The notes: generated from the sequence alone by a model not told the origin. A stretch of 64,000 nucleotides of DNA from Streptomyces sp. H39-S7 (GCF_027158205.1 NZ_JAPVLU010000008.1:165769-229768), one strand, 5' to 3'. Shown: positions 20,165 through 29,362, counted from the stretch's first letter. Translations and numbers: made by a program.

Positions 20165-20260
20165 GTGCGCGCCACACCACCCAGTGGGCCTCGAAGCACG
20201 AGCCGAGGACCCGCCCCCTCCCGGCCCGCGGGCCGGCCCTCTCCGGGACGGCAGCGATGA
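20165..20260 (+). CDS. Possible 31-residue leader peptide ahead of the lipoprotein gene
   Basis: GTG 20165 is preceded by a near-perfect Shine-Dalgarno AGGAGGT (20151-20157) at seven bases. The short frame, basic and rich in Pro, Arg and Ser, stops exactly over the lipoprotein start (ATGA at 20257-20260). This arrangement would couple translation of the next gene. The peptide is compositionally simple and may have no function of its own. Alternatively the lipoprotein starts further upstream. Confidence 0.35.
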   Translation: MRATPPSGPRSTSRGPAPSRPAGRPSPGRQR

Positions 20261-20547
20261 CGGCCGACCGGCGGCGGCTGCGCTCGGGCACGGTGGTGCT
20301 GGGCAGCATGGGTCTGCTGGCGGTGAGCCTCGTCTCGTGCTCGTCCTCGTCGGATCCCGACAAGCGGTGTGTGAACCCGACGACGTACAGGACGCTGGAC
20401 GACAAGGACTGCCGCGACGGCGGTTCGGGCAGGTACTACTACGGCGGCTCCGTCCACAACGGCACCGTCTCCGGGGGCGGCTTCGACAAGTCGTCGGTCA
20501 AGCGGGGCGGTATCGGTCATGGCGGCTCCGACTCCGGCGGCGGCTGA
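20257..20547 (+). CDS. Small glycine-rich lipoprotein, YgiB-like partner
   Basis: A 96-residue protein with a basic start (MTADRRRLRSG), a hydrophobic segment and a lipobox-like LVSC at about residue 28, so probably a membrane-anchored lipoprotein. The mature part holds CVNPTTYRTLDDKDCRDG and a glycine-rich tail ending KSSVKRGGIGHGGSDSGGG. The arrangement, a small lipoprotein with a Gly/Ser-rich end (RGGxG) directly before a YgiC-type ATP-grasp gene, resembles E. coli ygiB-ygiC, although direct similarity is slight. ATG 20257 overlaps the stop of a possible leader peptide. Confidence 0.65.
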   Translation: MTADRRRLRSGTVVLGSMGLLAVSLVSCSSSSDPDKRCVNPTTYRTLDDKDCRDGGSGRYYYGGSVHNGTVSGGGFDKSSVKRGGIGHGGSDSGGG

Positions 20548-20577
20548 GCCGGTGCGCGGCACCATCGCGGGCCGTCG

Positions 20578-21765
20578 ATGAGACGCCACACCGTCGCCCC
20601 GCGTCCCGGCTGGCAGGCCATCGTCGAACAGCAGGGTGTCGTCTACCCCCTGACCCGGTACCCGGACGGTTCGCTGCGTCCGTACTGGGACGAGAGCGCC
20701 TACTACTCCTTCACGCTGCCCGAGGTCGAAGCGCTCGAGGACGTCGTGGAGGAGCTGCACCGGCTCTGCCTCGACGCGGCGGCATACATCGTCGATCACG
20801 ACCGCTTCGCCGATCTCGGCATCACCGACCGCCGGCTGTCCGGGCTGATCGCCGAGTCCTGGCGCCGCCGCGCGGAACTGCCCTCTCTGTACGGGCGGTT
20901 CGACCTGCGGTACGGCGGGGTGGACGGCGGTCCCGCCAAGCTGCTGGAGTACAACGCCGACACTCCCACCTCGCTGGTCGAGGCGGCGAGCGCCCAGTGG
21001 TTCTGGATGGAGGACCGGTTTCCGGCCGCCGACCAGTGGAACTCACTGCACGAACGGCTGATCGCCGCCTGGAAGCGGCAGGCACCGCTCCTCGCGCCCG
21101 GCCCGGTGCACTTCGTCCACTCGGAGGCCGACGAGCTGGGCGAGGACCTGATGACGGTCGCCTATCTGCGCGAGACCGCCGAGCAGGCGGGCCTCGCGAC
21201 CGAGGCGCTGTCCGTCGAGCGGATCGGGTGGGACGAGTTGACGGGACGGTTCGTGGACGAGCGGCTGGGGTTCATCCGCAGCTGCTTCAAGCTCTATCCG
21301 TGGGAGTGGCTGGTGGCCGACGACTTCGGCCCGCACGTCCTGGACACGCTGGACAACGGCGGCGGGACCGGCACGACCTGCTGGATCGAACCGGCCTGGA
21401 AGATGCTGCTGTCGAACAAGGCGCTGCTGGCGATCCTGTGGGAGCTGAACCCCGGCCATCCGAACCTGCTGCCCGCGTACCTGGACGGGCCACGCGAGCT
21501 CGCCGCCGGCCCGGGGTACGTGGTGAAGCCGCTGCTGGGCCGCGAGGGCGCGGGGGTCACGCTGCATGAGCCCGGCGCCCCGCCGGCCGTACCCGTCGAG
21601 GCGTCCTGCTACCAGGAGCTGGCGCCGCTGCCCGACTTCGACGGCAACCGCGTCGTGCTGGGCGCGTGGGTGGTGGAGGACGAGGCCGCCGGTCTCGGCA
21701 TCCGTGAGTCGGCGGGGCCCGTCACGGACGAGTACGCACGCTTCGTACCGCACGTCATCGAGTGA
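20578..21765 (+). CDS. Glutathionylspermidine synthase-family ATP-grasp protein (YgiC-like)
   Basis: The 395-residue protein matches the C-terminal synthetase domain family of glutathionylspermidine synthase, in the YgiC/YjfC branch. Landmarks are LLEYNADTPTSLVEAA, EPAWKMLLSNKALLAILWEL, HPNLLPAYLDGP, the nucleotide-binding KPLLGREGAGV, and CYQELAPLP. Such enzymes are expected to ligate a carboxylate to an amine using ATP; the peptide and amine substrates of the branch are uncertain. It follows the lipoprotein gene by 30 nt and its end overlaps the convergent rhamnulokinase gene by 11 nt. Confidence 0.88.
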   Translation: MRRHTVAPRPGWQAIVEQQGVVYPLTRYPDGSLRPYWDESAYYSFTLPEVEALEDVVEELHRLCLDAAAYIVDHDRFADLGITDRRLSGLIAESWRRRAELPSLYGRFDLRYGGVDGGPAKLLEYNADTPTSLVEAASAQWFWMEDRFPAADQWNSLHERLIAAWKRQAPLLAPGPVHFVHSEADELGEDLMTVAYLRETAEQAGLATEALSVERIGWDELTGRFVDERLGFIRSCFKLYPWEWLVADDFGPHVLDTLDNGGGTGTTCWIEPAWKMLLSNKALLAILWELNPGHPNLLPAYLDGPRELAAGPGYVVKPLLGREGAGVTLHEPGAPPAVPVEASCYQELAPLPDFDGNRVVLGAWVVEDEAAGLGIRESAGPVTDEYARFVPHVIE

Positions 21766-23224
21766 GGGCCGGTACGGCCGCCGCCTCGTTCCAGGGGGTG
21801 CGGTCGGGGGTCGGCTCGTAGCGGCGCAGGGGCTGGGTGGCGCGCAGCAGGGAGCGGATGGCCGGGAGGCCGCCGCCGATCACCTTCGCGGCGCGTGCCT
21901 GCACCAGGATGTTGCCCAGTGCCGCCGCCTCGGCGGGGCCGGCCACGACCGGCAGGCCGCAGGCGTCCGCGGTCAGTTGGCAGAGCAGTTCGTTGCGGGC
22001 GCCGCCGCCGACGATGTGGACGACGTCGACGTGCCGTCCCGACAGGCGTTGGGCGTCCTCGATCGCCGCGCGGTGCGCCAGCGCGAGGGAGTCCAGGACG
22101 CAGCGCACCGTCTCCGCGGGTTCGCGCGGGGCGGGGGCGCCGGCCCGGCGGCAGGCTTCGGCGATGCGCGCCGGCATGTCGTGCGGGGCGAGGAAGGCCG
22201 GGTCGGCGGCGTCCACGACGGAGCGCAGCGGCGGTGCCTGCGCCGCTCCGGCCAGCAGGCGGCCCAGGTCGTGCTCGAGGCCGGCGGCCTTCCAGGAGCG
22301 GAGGCATTCCTGCAGCAGCCACAGGCCCATGATGTTGCGCAGGTAGCGGACGGTGCCGTCCACGCCCAGTTCGTTGGTGAAGTTCGCGGCGCGCGAGTCC
22401 TCGGTCAGGACGGGCGCGTCCAGTTCCACGCCGGCCAGGGACCAGGTGCCGCAGGAGATGTACGCGAAGCGATCGGTGTCCGCGGGCACGGCGGCGACCG
22501 CCGACGCGGTGTCGTGCGAGCCGACCGTCACCACCGGGACGGGCCCGCGCAGTCCGGTCGCCTCCAGGACCTCCGGCAGCAGCTCCCCCGCCGGGTCCCC
22601 GGGCCTGCGCAGGGGCGGGAAGAGCGACAGGTCGATGCCCAGCCGCCCGGCCGGCGCGTGGGCCCAGTCGCCGGTGCGCGGGTCCAGGAGCTGGGTGGTG
22701 GAGGCGTTGGTCAGCTCCGTGCCCGCCGTGCCGGTGAGCCAGTACGACATCAGGTCGGGCATCAGCAGCAGTCGGGCGGCGGCGTCCAGTTGGGGTGTCC
22801 CCCGGGCCGCCGCCAGCTGGTAGATGGTGTTGAACGGCGCGTGCTGCACACCGGTGGCGGCGTAGAGCTCGGCCGGGGACACGGTCCGCCGGACGCGCTC
22901 GGGAACGCCTTCGGTCCGGGCGTCGCGGTAGTGGACGGGGTTTCCGAGCAGCGAACCGTCGGCAGCCAGCAGCCCGTAGTCCACGGCCCAGGTGTCGATG
23001 CCGACGGACGTCACCTGACCGGCCGTCCGCAGCCCCTCCAGGATCCCGCGGTACAGCGCCAGCACGTCCCAGTGCAGGGTGCCGCCGACGCGTACCGGGT
23101 CGTTGGGGAAGCGGTGCACCTCGTCCAGGCCGACCGACCGCGCGGTCACCCGGCCGACGATGACGCGCCCGCTGGAGGCGCCGAGGTCGACGGCGGCGAA
23201 GGCACGGGGGTCGCTCGGTGACAT
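21755..23224 (-). CDS. rhaB: Rhamnulokinase
   Basis: The 489-residue FGGY-type kinase phosphorylates L-rhamnulose at O-1. N-terminal phosphate motif AAVDLGASSGRVIVG; substrate region VGIDTWAVDYGLL; adenosine region VVTVGSHDTASAVAAVP and later VDVVHIVGGGARNELLCQLTADACGLPV. Length is typical. ATG 23224 follows GGGAGG. It is the last gene of the minus-strand catabolic arm, 36 nt after the aldolase/dehydrogenase gene. Confidence 0.93.
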   Translation of the reverse strand: MSPSDPRAFAAVDLGASSGRVIVGRVTARSVGLDEVHRFPNDPVRVGGTLHWDVLALYRGILEGLRTAGQVTSVGIDTWAVDYGLLAADGSLLGNPVHYRDARTEGVPERVRRTVSPAELYAATGVQHAPFNTIYQLAAARGTPQLDAAARLLLMPDLMSYWLTGTAGTELTNASTTQLLDPRTGDWAHAPAGRLGIDLSLFPPLRRPGDPAGELLPEVLEATGLRGPVPVVTVGSHDTASAVAAVPADTDRFAYISCGTWSLAGVELDAPVLTEDSRAANFTNELGVDGTVRYLRNIMGLWLLQECLRSWKAAGLEHDLGRLLAGAAQAPPLRSVVDAADPAFLAPHDMPARIAEACRRAGAPAPREPAETVRCVLDSLALAHRAAIEDAQRLSGRHVDVVHIVGGGARNELLCQLTADACGLPVVAGPAEAAALGNILVQARAAKVIGGGLPAIRSLLRATQPLRRYEPTPDRTPWNEAAAVPALTR

Positions 23225-23260
23225 GGAGGGCCTCCCAGGAAGTGGATCGGAACGGGGTCG

Positions 23261-25306
23261 CTATCGCAGGAACGCGGCCGCCACTCCGGCGTCGACGGGG
23301 ATGTGCAGTCCGGTCGTGTGGCTGAGGTCCCCGCCGGTCAGGGCGAAGACGGCGTTGGCCACGTGTTCCGGGAGCACCTCGCGCTTGAGGAGGGTGCGCT
23401 GGGCGTAGAACGCCCCGAGGTTCTCCTCGCTCACCCCGTACACCGCGGCGCGCTGGGCACCCCAGCCGGCTGCGAAGATCCCCGAGCCCTGGACCACCCC
23501 GTCGGGGTTGATGCCGTTGACGCGGATGCCGTGCTCCCCCAGCTCGGCGGCGAGCAGCCGTACCTGGTGGGCCTGGTCGGCCTTGGTGGCACCGTAGGCG
23601 ATGTTGTTGGGGCCGGCGAAGACGCCGTTCTTGCTGGAGATGTAGACGATGTCACCGCCCAGTCCCTGCTGGATCATGATCCGGGCGGCCTCCCGCGAGG
23701 TGAGGAAGGATCCGCGCGCCATGATCGCGTGCTGCAGGTCCCAGTCCGCGGCGGTGGTCTCCAGCAGCGGCTTGGAGATGGAGATGCCGGCGTTGTTGAC
23801 GACCAGGTCCACTCCGCCGAAGGCGAGGACGGCCGCGTCGAACGCCGCCCGGATCTGCTCCTCGGAGGTGACGTCCGCCGTCACCGCCACCGCGCGGTCC
23901 GCCCCGCCGATCTCCTCGACGACCGCGGCGGCGCTCGTCGCGTTGATGTCGGCCACCACCACGCACGCGCCCTCGGACGCGAGCCGGTGGGCGATCGCCC
24001 GGCCGATACCGGAGCCTGCGCCGGTCACCAGCGCGACGCGGGTCGCCAGGGGCTGCGCCGGGGGCATCCGGCGCAACTTCGCCTCCTCCAGGTCCCAGTA
24101 CTCGATGCGGAACTTCTCGGATTCCTCGATCGGCAGGTACGACGAGACCGCCTCGGCGCCGCGCATCACGTTGATCGCGTTGCGGTAGAACTCCCCCGCG
24201 ACGCGTGCGGTCTGCTTGTCCTTGCCGTAGGAGAACATCCCCACGCCGGGAACCAGGATGATCGCCGGGTCGGCGCCGCGCATCGCGGGCGAGTCGGCCG
24301 TGGCATGCCGCGCGTAGTAGGCGGCGTACTGCTCGCGGTACGCGGCGTGCAGCTGCCGCAGCCGCTCCACCGCTTCTTCGAGCGGGGTGTCGCCGGGCAG
24401 GTCCAGGACCAGCGGGCGCACCTTGGTGCGCAGGAAGTGGTCCGGACAGGAGGTACCGAGCGCGGCCAGCCGAGGGTGTTCGGCAGAGGCGAGGAAGTCC
24501 AGTACCGCCTCGGAGTCGTCGAAGTGGCCGATCTGCGGGCGGTCGGCGGAGGCGAGGGAGCGCAGTACCGGCGCCAGTGCGGCCGCTCTGGCCCCGCGCT
24601 CCGCCGGGGGCAGCGGCGCGAAGCCGGGCAGCGGCGGCCCGAACGGTTCGCCGCTGCCGCGCCGGTCGAGGAACGCGGCGGCGGTGCGGATGATGTCGAG
24701 CGAGTTCTGCTCGCACTCCTGGGAGGTCGCACCCCAGGCGGTGATGCCGTGGCCGCCGAGTACGCAGCCGATGGCCTGCGGGTTCGCGTCCTTGACGGCG
24801 GCAATGTCCAGGCCCAGTTGGAACCCCGGGCGCCGCCACGGCACCCACGCCACCCGGTCGCCGAAGCACTCCTTGGTCAGTGCCTCGCCGTCGGCCGAGC
24901 AGGCGAGCGCGATGCCGGAGTCCGGGTGCAGATGATCGACGTGCGCGGCGCCGACCAGGGCGTGCATCGCGGTGTCGATGGACGGCGCCGCCCCGCCCTT
25001 GCCGTGCAGGCAGTAGTCGAAGGCGGCCACCATCTCGTCCTCGCGGTCGACGCCCGGGTAGACGTCCACGAGGGCGCGCAGCCGGTCGAGCCGCAGCGCC
25101 GCGAGCCCGGACGCCTGCAACGTCCCCAGGTCGCCTCCCGAACCCTTGACCCACAGCAGCTCGGTGTCGTGCCCGCTCACCGGGTCGGTGGCGGTGCCCT
25201 TGGCCGACGTGTTGCCGCCGGCGTAGTTGGTGTTGCGGGGGTCGGCGCCCAGTCGGTGGCTGCGGGCCAGCAGCTCCGCCGCCTGCGGGTGCAGTTCTGC
25301 GGTCAT
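23261..25306 (-). CDS. rhaEW: Bifunctional rhamnulose-1-phosphate aldolase / short-chain dehydrogenase
   Basis: A 681-residue fusion. Residues ~1-390 are a class II aldolase domain with the zinc-binding HLHPDSGIAL region, GGHGITAWG and TKVRPLVLDLPG, cleaving L-rhamnulose 1-phosphate to DHAP and L-lactaldehyde. Residues ~415-681 are an SDR: RVALVTGAGSGIGRAIAHRL, VVNNAGIS, and YISSKNGVFAGPNNIAYGAT ending in the YxxxK catalytic pair, expected to oxidise the lactaldehyde. The same fusion is known from Bacillus and Rhizobium rhamnose loci. ATG 25306 is preceded by AAGGGA. Confidence 0.93.
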   Translation of the reverse strand: MTAELHPQAAELLARSHRLGADPRNTNYAGGNTSAKGTATDPVSGHDTELLWVKGSGGDLGTLQASGLAALRLDRLRALVDVYPGVDREDEMVAAFDYCLHGKGGAAPSIDTAMHALVGAAHVDHLHPDSGIALACSADGEALTKECFGDRVAWVPWRRPGFQLGLDIAAVKDANPQAIGCVLGGHGITAWGATSQECEQNSLDIIRTAAAFLDRRGSGEPFGPPLPGFAPLPPAERGARAAALAPVLRSLASADRPQIGHFDDSEAVLDFLASAEHPRLAALGTSCPDHFLRTKVRPLVLDLPGDTPLEEAVERLRQLHAAYREQYAAYYARHATADSPAMRGADPAIILVPGVGMFSYGKDKQTARVAGEFYRNAINVMRGAEAVSSYLPIEESEKFRIEYWDLEEAKLRRMPPAQPLATRVALVTGAGSGIGRAIAHRLASEGACVVVADINATSAAAVVEEIGGADRAVAVTADVTSEEQIRAAFDAAVLAFGGVDLVVNNAGISISKPLLETTAADWDLQHAIMARGSFLTSREAARIMIQQGLGGDIVYISSKNGVFAGPNNIAYGATKADQAHQVRLLAAELGEHGIRVNGINPDGVVQGSGIFAAGWGAQRAAVYGVSEENLGAFYAQRTLLKREVLPEHVANAVFALTGGDLSHTTGLHIPVDAGVAAAFLR

Positions 25307-25414
25307 CGTGGAATCCCTTGCGCATGCGAGTGGGGAGCGGAATTACCTGGGGCCGGGATCAGGGGGGTCGGGTTCCGGGACGGGGTCAGGTTCCGGGACC
25401 GGGGTCGGGGCGGG

Positions 25415-26581
25415 TCACGCGCCCCAGCCCGCCTGTGTCCCGCCGACCCGTTCGGCGACGATGCGGTCGGCCCAGCCGGACCGCTTGTAGGCGGCGATCG
25501 GGTCCGGGTCGATGCCCTGCTCCTCGCGGACCTCGCGCAGCAGCGGCCGGACGTCGGTGTTGTACGCGTCCATCAGGACGGCGTTCGCCTCCAGTACCTC
25601 TCCGGCCTGCTGGGCGGCGCGCAGCGCGACGGGGTCGACCAACAGCGCCTTGGCGGTGGCTTCCTGCACGTTCATCACCGACCGGATGATCGCCGGGATC
25701 TTCGCCTCGATGTTGTGGCACTGGTCGAGCATGAAAGCCACTCCGGTCTCGGCCGCGAGCCCCCGGCCGCGCACCACTTCGTACATGATCCGGAAGAGCT
25801 GGAACGGGTCGGCCGCTCCGGCCATCAGGTCGTCGTCGGCGTAGAAACGCGAGTTGAAGTCGAAGCCGCCGAGCTTTCCCTCCCGCAGCAGCGTCGCCAC
25901 GATGAACTCGATGTTGGTGCCGGGGGCGTGGTGGCCGGTGTCGACGACGACCTGCGCCTTGGGGCCGAGTTTGAGGCAGTGGGCGTACGCAGTGCCCCAG
26001 TCCGGCACGTCGGTGGCGTAGAAGGCGGGCTCGAAGAGCTTGTACTCCAGCAGCATCCGCTGGTCGTCGGCGAGTCGCTCGTAGACCTCGGTCAGCGCGT
26101 CGCCCAGCCGTCCCTGACGATCGGCGATATCGTCCTGTCCGGGGTAGTTCGTCCCGTCGGAGAACCACAGTTTCAGATCGCGCGAGCCGGTGGCGTCCAT
26201 GATGTCGACGCATTCCAGCAGATGGTCGGTGGCCTTGCGCCGGATCTTGGGATCGGGGTGGGTGACTGAACCCAGCTTGTAGTCGTCGTCCTGGAAGACA
26301 TTGGAGTTGATCACCCCGAGGCGCACCCCGCGCCCGGCCGCATGGGCCGCCAGCGCCGGGTAGTCGTCGGTCCTGTCCCATGGGATGTGCAGCGCCACCG
26401 AGGGCGCGGCCGCGGTGAACTCGTGGACGCGCGCCGCGTCGTCGATCTTCTCCTGCGGGGTGCGGGGCACGCCCGCTTGCGCGAACACCTTGAAGCGCGT
26501 GCCGGAGTTGCCGTACGCCCAGGACGGCGTCTCGATGGACTGGGCCTTCAGCGCGGCCTTCACCGTGGACAGGTCGGTCAT
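25415..26581 (-). CDS. rhaI: L-rhamnose isomerase
   Basis: The 388-residue protein belongs to the xylose-isomerase-like TIM-barrel L-rhamnose isomerases (Pseudomonas/Rhizobium RhaI type, shorter than E. coli RhaA), converting L-rhamnose to L-rhamnulose. Metal-ligand segments include LEYKLFEPAFYATDVPDWG, VVVDTGHHAPGTNIEF and GGFDFNSRFYADDDLM. ATG 26581 is chosen because GGGAG lies eight bases upstream; ATG 26587 is only two bases from it. First gene of the minus-strand operon, under the promoter at 26619-26647. Confidence 0.93.
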   Translation of the reverse strand: MTDLSTVKAALKAQSIETPSWAYGNSGTRFKVFAQAGVPRTPQEKIDDAARVHEFTAAAPSVALHIPWDRTDDYPALAAHAAGRGVRLGVINSNVFQDDDYKLGSVTHPDPKIRRKATDHLLECVDIMDATGSRDLKLWFSDGTNYPGQDDIADRQGRLGDALTEVYERLADDQRMLLEYKLFEPAFYATDVPDWGTAYAHCLKLGPKAQVVVDTGHHAPGTNIEFIVATLLREGKLGGFDFNSRFYADDDLMAGAADPFQLFRIMYEVVRGRGLAAETGVAFMLDQCHNIEAKIPAIIRSVMNVQEATAKALLVDPVALRAAQQAGEVLEANAVLMDAYNTDVRPLLREVREEQGIDPDPIAAYKRSGWADRIVAERVGGTQAGWGA

Positions 26582-26598
26582 GTTCATCGCTCCCGCCA

Positions 26599-26610
26599 TG
26601 AATCGTTTCA
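26599..26610. promoter_or_regulatory. LacI-type operator 1 (rhaI side)
   Basis: TGAATCGTTTCA is a near-palindrome that sits just downstream of the predicted rhaI transcription start. Its reverse complement, TGAAACGATTCA, aligns with the two other sites in this intergenic region. It is the expected position for repression by a LacI-family protein encoded downstream. Confidence 0.62.
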
Positions 26611-26618
26611 CTGAGGGG

Positions 26619-26647
26619 AAGCTAAGTGCCCGAAGAGAGAGTGTCAA
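26619..26647 (-). promoter_or_regulatory. Predicted rhaI operon promoter
   Basis: On the minus strand TTGACA (26647-26642), a 17-bp spacer and TAGCTT (26624-26619) make a good vegetative-type promoter, placing the start near 26612, right at operator 1. Confidence 0.65.
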
Positions 26648-26697
26648 CCTCCTGGTGAGGGGAGTTCACCCCATGAAGGACACCGGACCGGAAATCT

Positions 26698-26709
26698 TGA
26701 AACGAAACC
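26698..26709. promoter_or_regulatory. LacI-type operator-like site 2
   Basis: TGAAACGAAACC has a perfect left half (TGAAACG) and a degenerate right half. It lies directly before the -35 box of the transporter promoter. Confidence 0.4.
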
Positions 26710-26710
26710 A

Positions 26711-26740
26711 TTGACGCGTCCTGTCGCACTGCCCTAACGT
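26711..26740 (+). promoter_or_regulatory. Predicted rhamnose-transporter promoter
   Basis: TTGACG (26711-26716), an 18-bp spacer and TAACGT (26735-26740) give a plausible vegetative promoter with a start near 26746. Operators 2 and 3 flank it on both sides. Confidence 0.6.
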
Positions 26741-26754
26741 CCGTGCAACTCAGT

Positions 26755-26766
26755 TGAAACCTTTCA
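26755..26766. promoter_or_regulatory. LacI-type operator 3 (transporter side)
   Basis: TGAAACCTTTCA is palindromic except at the two central bases. It lies between the predicted start site and the GTGAGG ribosome-binding site of the transporter ATPase gene, 14 bp from its ATG. Confidence 0.6.
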
Positions 26767-26780
26767 TGTGAGGCCTCACC

Positions 26781-28310
26781 ATGGACCAGTCGAAGCCCGC
26801 GGAACGGCCCGTGCTCTCGCTCGAGGACGCCAGCAAGTCCTTCGGCGCGGTCCGGGCGCTGCAGGGTGTGTCCCTGGCCCTGTTCGCCGGGGAGGCGCAC
26901 GCGCTCGCCGGGGAGAACGGGGCCGGGAAGTCGACCCTGATCAAAGTGCTCGCGGGAGTGCACCGGCCCGACGCCGGGCGGGTGCTGGTGGACGGCGAGC
27001 CCGTCACCTTCCACGGGCCCTCCGACGCCCGGGACGCCGGCATCGCGGTCATCTACCAGGAACCGACGCTCTTTCCCGATCTCACCGTCGCCGAGAACAT
27101 CTTCATGGGCCGTCAGCCGCGCCGCTCCCTGGGCCGGGTCGACCACCGGTCGGTACGGGACGCGACCCAGGCCCTCATCGAGCGGCTGGGGGTCGATCTC
27201 GACCCCGGGCAGCTCTGCCGCGGCCTGTCCATCGCCGACCAGCAACTCGTCGAGATCGCCAAGGCGCTCTCCTTCGACGCCCGCGTCCTGATCATGGACG
27301 AGCCCACCGCGGCCCTGACGGGAGCCGAAGTGGCCCGGCTGTTCGGCGTGGTGCGAACCCTGCGCGAACAGGGCGCGGCCGTGCTGTTCATCTCGCACCG
27401 GCTGGAGGAGATCTTCGCCCTCTGCCGGCGCGTCACGACCCTGCGGGACGGAAAGCTGATCTCCAGCGACACGGTGGACGGCCTGACCGAGGACGACCTG
27501 GTGCGCCGGATGGTCGGCCGGGACCTCGACGAGCTCTACCCCAAACAGCCCGCCCGGATCGGTGAGACGGCCCTGGCCGTGCGCCGGCTCACCCGGGAGG
27601 GCGTCTTCACCGACGTCTCCTTCGACGTCCGCCGGGGAGAGATCGTCGCGCTGGCCGGGCTGGTGGGCGCCGGCCGCAGCGAGGTCGTGCGCGCCGTCTT
27701 CGGCGTCGACCGCGCCGACGCCGGCGACGTGCACGTGGCCGGGAACCGGCTCCCGGCCGGATCGCCGACGGCCGCGATGGCCGCCGGTGTCGCCCTGGTC
27801 CCCGAGGACCGGCGCCAACAGGGCCTGGTGATGGAGCTGTCCATCGAACGGAACATCGGCCTGACCGGACTCGACCGGCTCGGCCGCGGCGGCCTGGTCC
27901 GGAGAACGCTGGAACGCGGCCGGGCCACGGACTGGGCGGTACGGCTGCAGTTGAAGTACAACCGGCTCTCCGATCCTGTCGGCGTGCTCTCCGGCGGCAA
28001 CCAGCAGAAGGTGGTCCTGGCCAAGTGGCTGGCCACCGAACCCGGTGTGCTGATCGTCGACGAACCGACCCGGGGCATCGACATCGGCACCAAGGCCGAG
28101 GTCCACCGACTGCTGTCGTCGCTCGCCGCCGAAGGCCTCGCCGTCCTCATGGTCTCCTCCGACCTGCCGGAGGTCCTGGCCATGGCCGACCGGGTGCTGG
28201 TCATGCACGAAGGACGTATCACCGCGGAACTCCCGCGCGCCCTGGCCACCGAGGAATCGGTCATGGCCGCGGCCACGGGCCGCACCGCCGGCGGAGGGAA
28301 AGCAGCCTGA
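26781..28310 (+). CDS. Rhamnose ABC transporter, double ATPase subunit
   Basis: The 509-residue protein is a tandem ABC ATPase of the ribose/rhamnose (CUT2) class. The first domain has [31 protein letters not shown] and [11 protein letters not shown]. The second has a degenerate P-loop, [16 protein letters not shown], as is normal for the class, with a good signature [17 protein letters not shown] and [14 protein letters not shown]. It energises uptake through the two permeases that follow. First gene of the plus-strand transport operon; its stop overlaps the next ATG (TGATG). Confidence 0.92.
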   Translation: MDQSKPAERPVLSLEDASKSFGAVRALQGVSLALFAGEAHALAGENGAGKSTLIKVLAGVHRPDAGRVLVDGEPVTFHGPSDARDAGIAVIYQEPTLFPDLTVAENIFMGRQPRRSLGRVDHRSVRDATQALIERLGVDLDPGQLCRGLSIADQQLVEIAKALSFDARVLIMDEPTAALTGAEVARLFGVVRTLREQGAAVLFISHRLEEIFALCRRVTTLRDGKLISSDTVDGLTEDDLVRRMVGRDLDELYPKQPARIGETALAVRRLTREGVFTDVSFDVRRGEIVALAGLVGAGRSEVVRAVFGVDRADAGDVHVAGNRLPAGSPTAAMAAGVALVPEDRRQQGLVMELSIERNIGLTGLDRLGRGGLVRRTLERGRATDWAVRLQLKYNRLSDPVGVLSGGNQQKVVLAKWLATEPGVLIVDEPTRGIDIGTKAEVHRLLSSLAAEGLAVLMVSSDLPEVLAMADRVLVMHEGRITAELPRALATEESVMAAATGRTAGGGKAA

Positions 28311-29362
28311 TGACAGCGACCGTGGAACAACCCGCCGCGCCGCCCGGCGCCCGCCGGACGACGGCCCGCTCACTCACCGAGACCGTCTTCCGGGCCCGCG
28401 AGATCAGCATCGCCGGGTGCCTGCTGCTGCTCGTCCTCGGCACCTGGGCGGCCAACCACCGCTTCCTGTCGGAGCAGGGCGTCAAGGACCTGCTCCTCAA
28501 CGCGTCGATCCTGATCCTGCTGGCCGTCGGCCAGTCGGTGGTGGTCCTCACCCGCAACATCGACCTGTCGGTCGGCTCGGTGGTGGGGCTGTCCGCCTTC
28601 GCCTGCGGGAAGTTCGTCTCCGGCACCGACCACAACGCCGCCCTCGCCCTCCTGCTCGGCATCGGCGTCGGCGCGCTCTGCGGCCTCGTCAGCGGAGCGC
28701 TGGTCAGCTTCGGGCGGGTGCCGGCGCTCGTGGTCACGCTCGGGATGCTCTACATCATCCAGGGCACCGACTACTGGTGGGCGCACGGCCAGCAGATCAA
28801 CGCCGCCGACGTCCCCGCCTCCGTCCTCGACCTGGGCAGCGGAAGCGTCCTCGGCGTCCCGTACCTGACGCTCATCGCCGTCGCCGTACTCACCGCCGCC
28901 GCCTACTACCTGCGCTCCTACCGCAGCGGCCGGGAGCTGTACGCGATCGGCTCCAGCCCCGAGGCAGCCCGGCTGGCGGGCATCCCCATCCGCCGCAGGA
29001 TCCTGGCCGCGTACGTCTTCTCCGGCGCCGTCGCGGGATTCGCCGGTGCCCTGTGGCTGGCCCGCTTCGGCACCGTCGTCGCGGACAACGCCCACGGCTG
29101 GGAACTGACGGTGGTCAGCGCGGTGGTCGTCGGCGGTGTCGCCATCACCGGCGGCACCGGCAGCGTCTGGGGCGCGGCGCTCGGCGCGCTGCTGCTCACC
29201 ACCGTCGGAAGCGTCCTGGTCGTCCTGAAGGTCGACTCCTTCTGGCAGAGCGCCATCACCGGGGCGCTGCTGCTCGCGGCCATCAGCGTCGACCGCATCG
29301 TGACCCTGCGCATGACCAGCGCCCTGAGGAAGAGGAACGCGCGCCATGTCCACCAAATCTGA
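28310..29362 (+). CDS. Rhamnose ABC transporter permease 1
   Basis: A 350-residue polytopic membrane protein of the CUT2 permease family, with about nine hydrophobic helices, including ISIAGCLLLLVLGTWA and SILILLAVGQSVVVLTRNID, and the family loop LSVGSVVGLSAFACG. The cytoplasmic coupling motif is ELYAIGSSPEAARLAGI, and VVVGGVAITGGTGSVWGAA follows. Its ATG overlaps the ATPase stop, and its 3' end overlaps the second permease by 17 nt, so the three are translationally coupled. Confidence 0.9.
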   Translation: MTATVEQPAAPPGARRTTARSLTETVFRAREISIAGCLLLLVLGTWAANHRFLSEQGVKDLLLNASILILLAVGQSVVVLTRNIDLSVGSVVGLSAFACGKFVSGTDHNAALALLLGIGVGALCGLVSGALVSFGRVPALVVTLGMLYIIQGTDYWWAHGQQINAADVPASVLDLGSGSVLGVPYLTLIAVAVLTAAAYYLRSYRSGRELYAIGSSPEAARLAGIPIRRRILAAYVFSGAVAGFAGALWLARFGTVVADNAHGWELTVVSAVVVGGVAITGGTGSVWGAALGALLLTTVGSVLVVLKVDSFWQSAITGALLLAAISVDRIVTLRMTSALRKRNARHVHQI

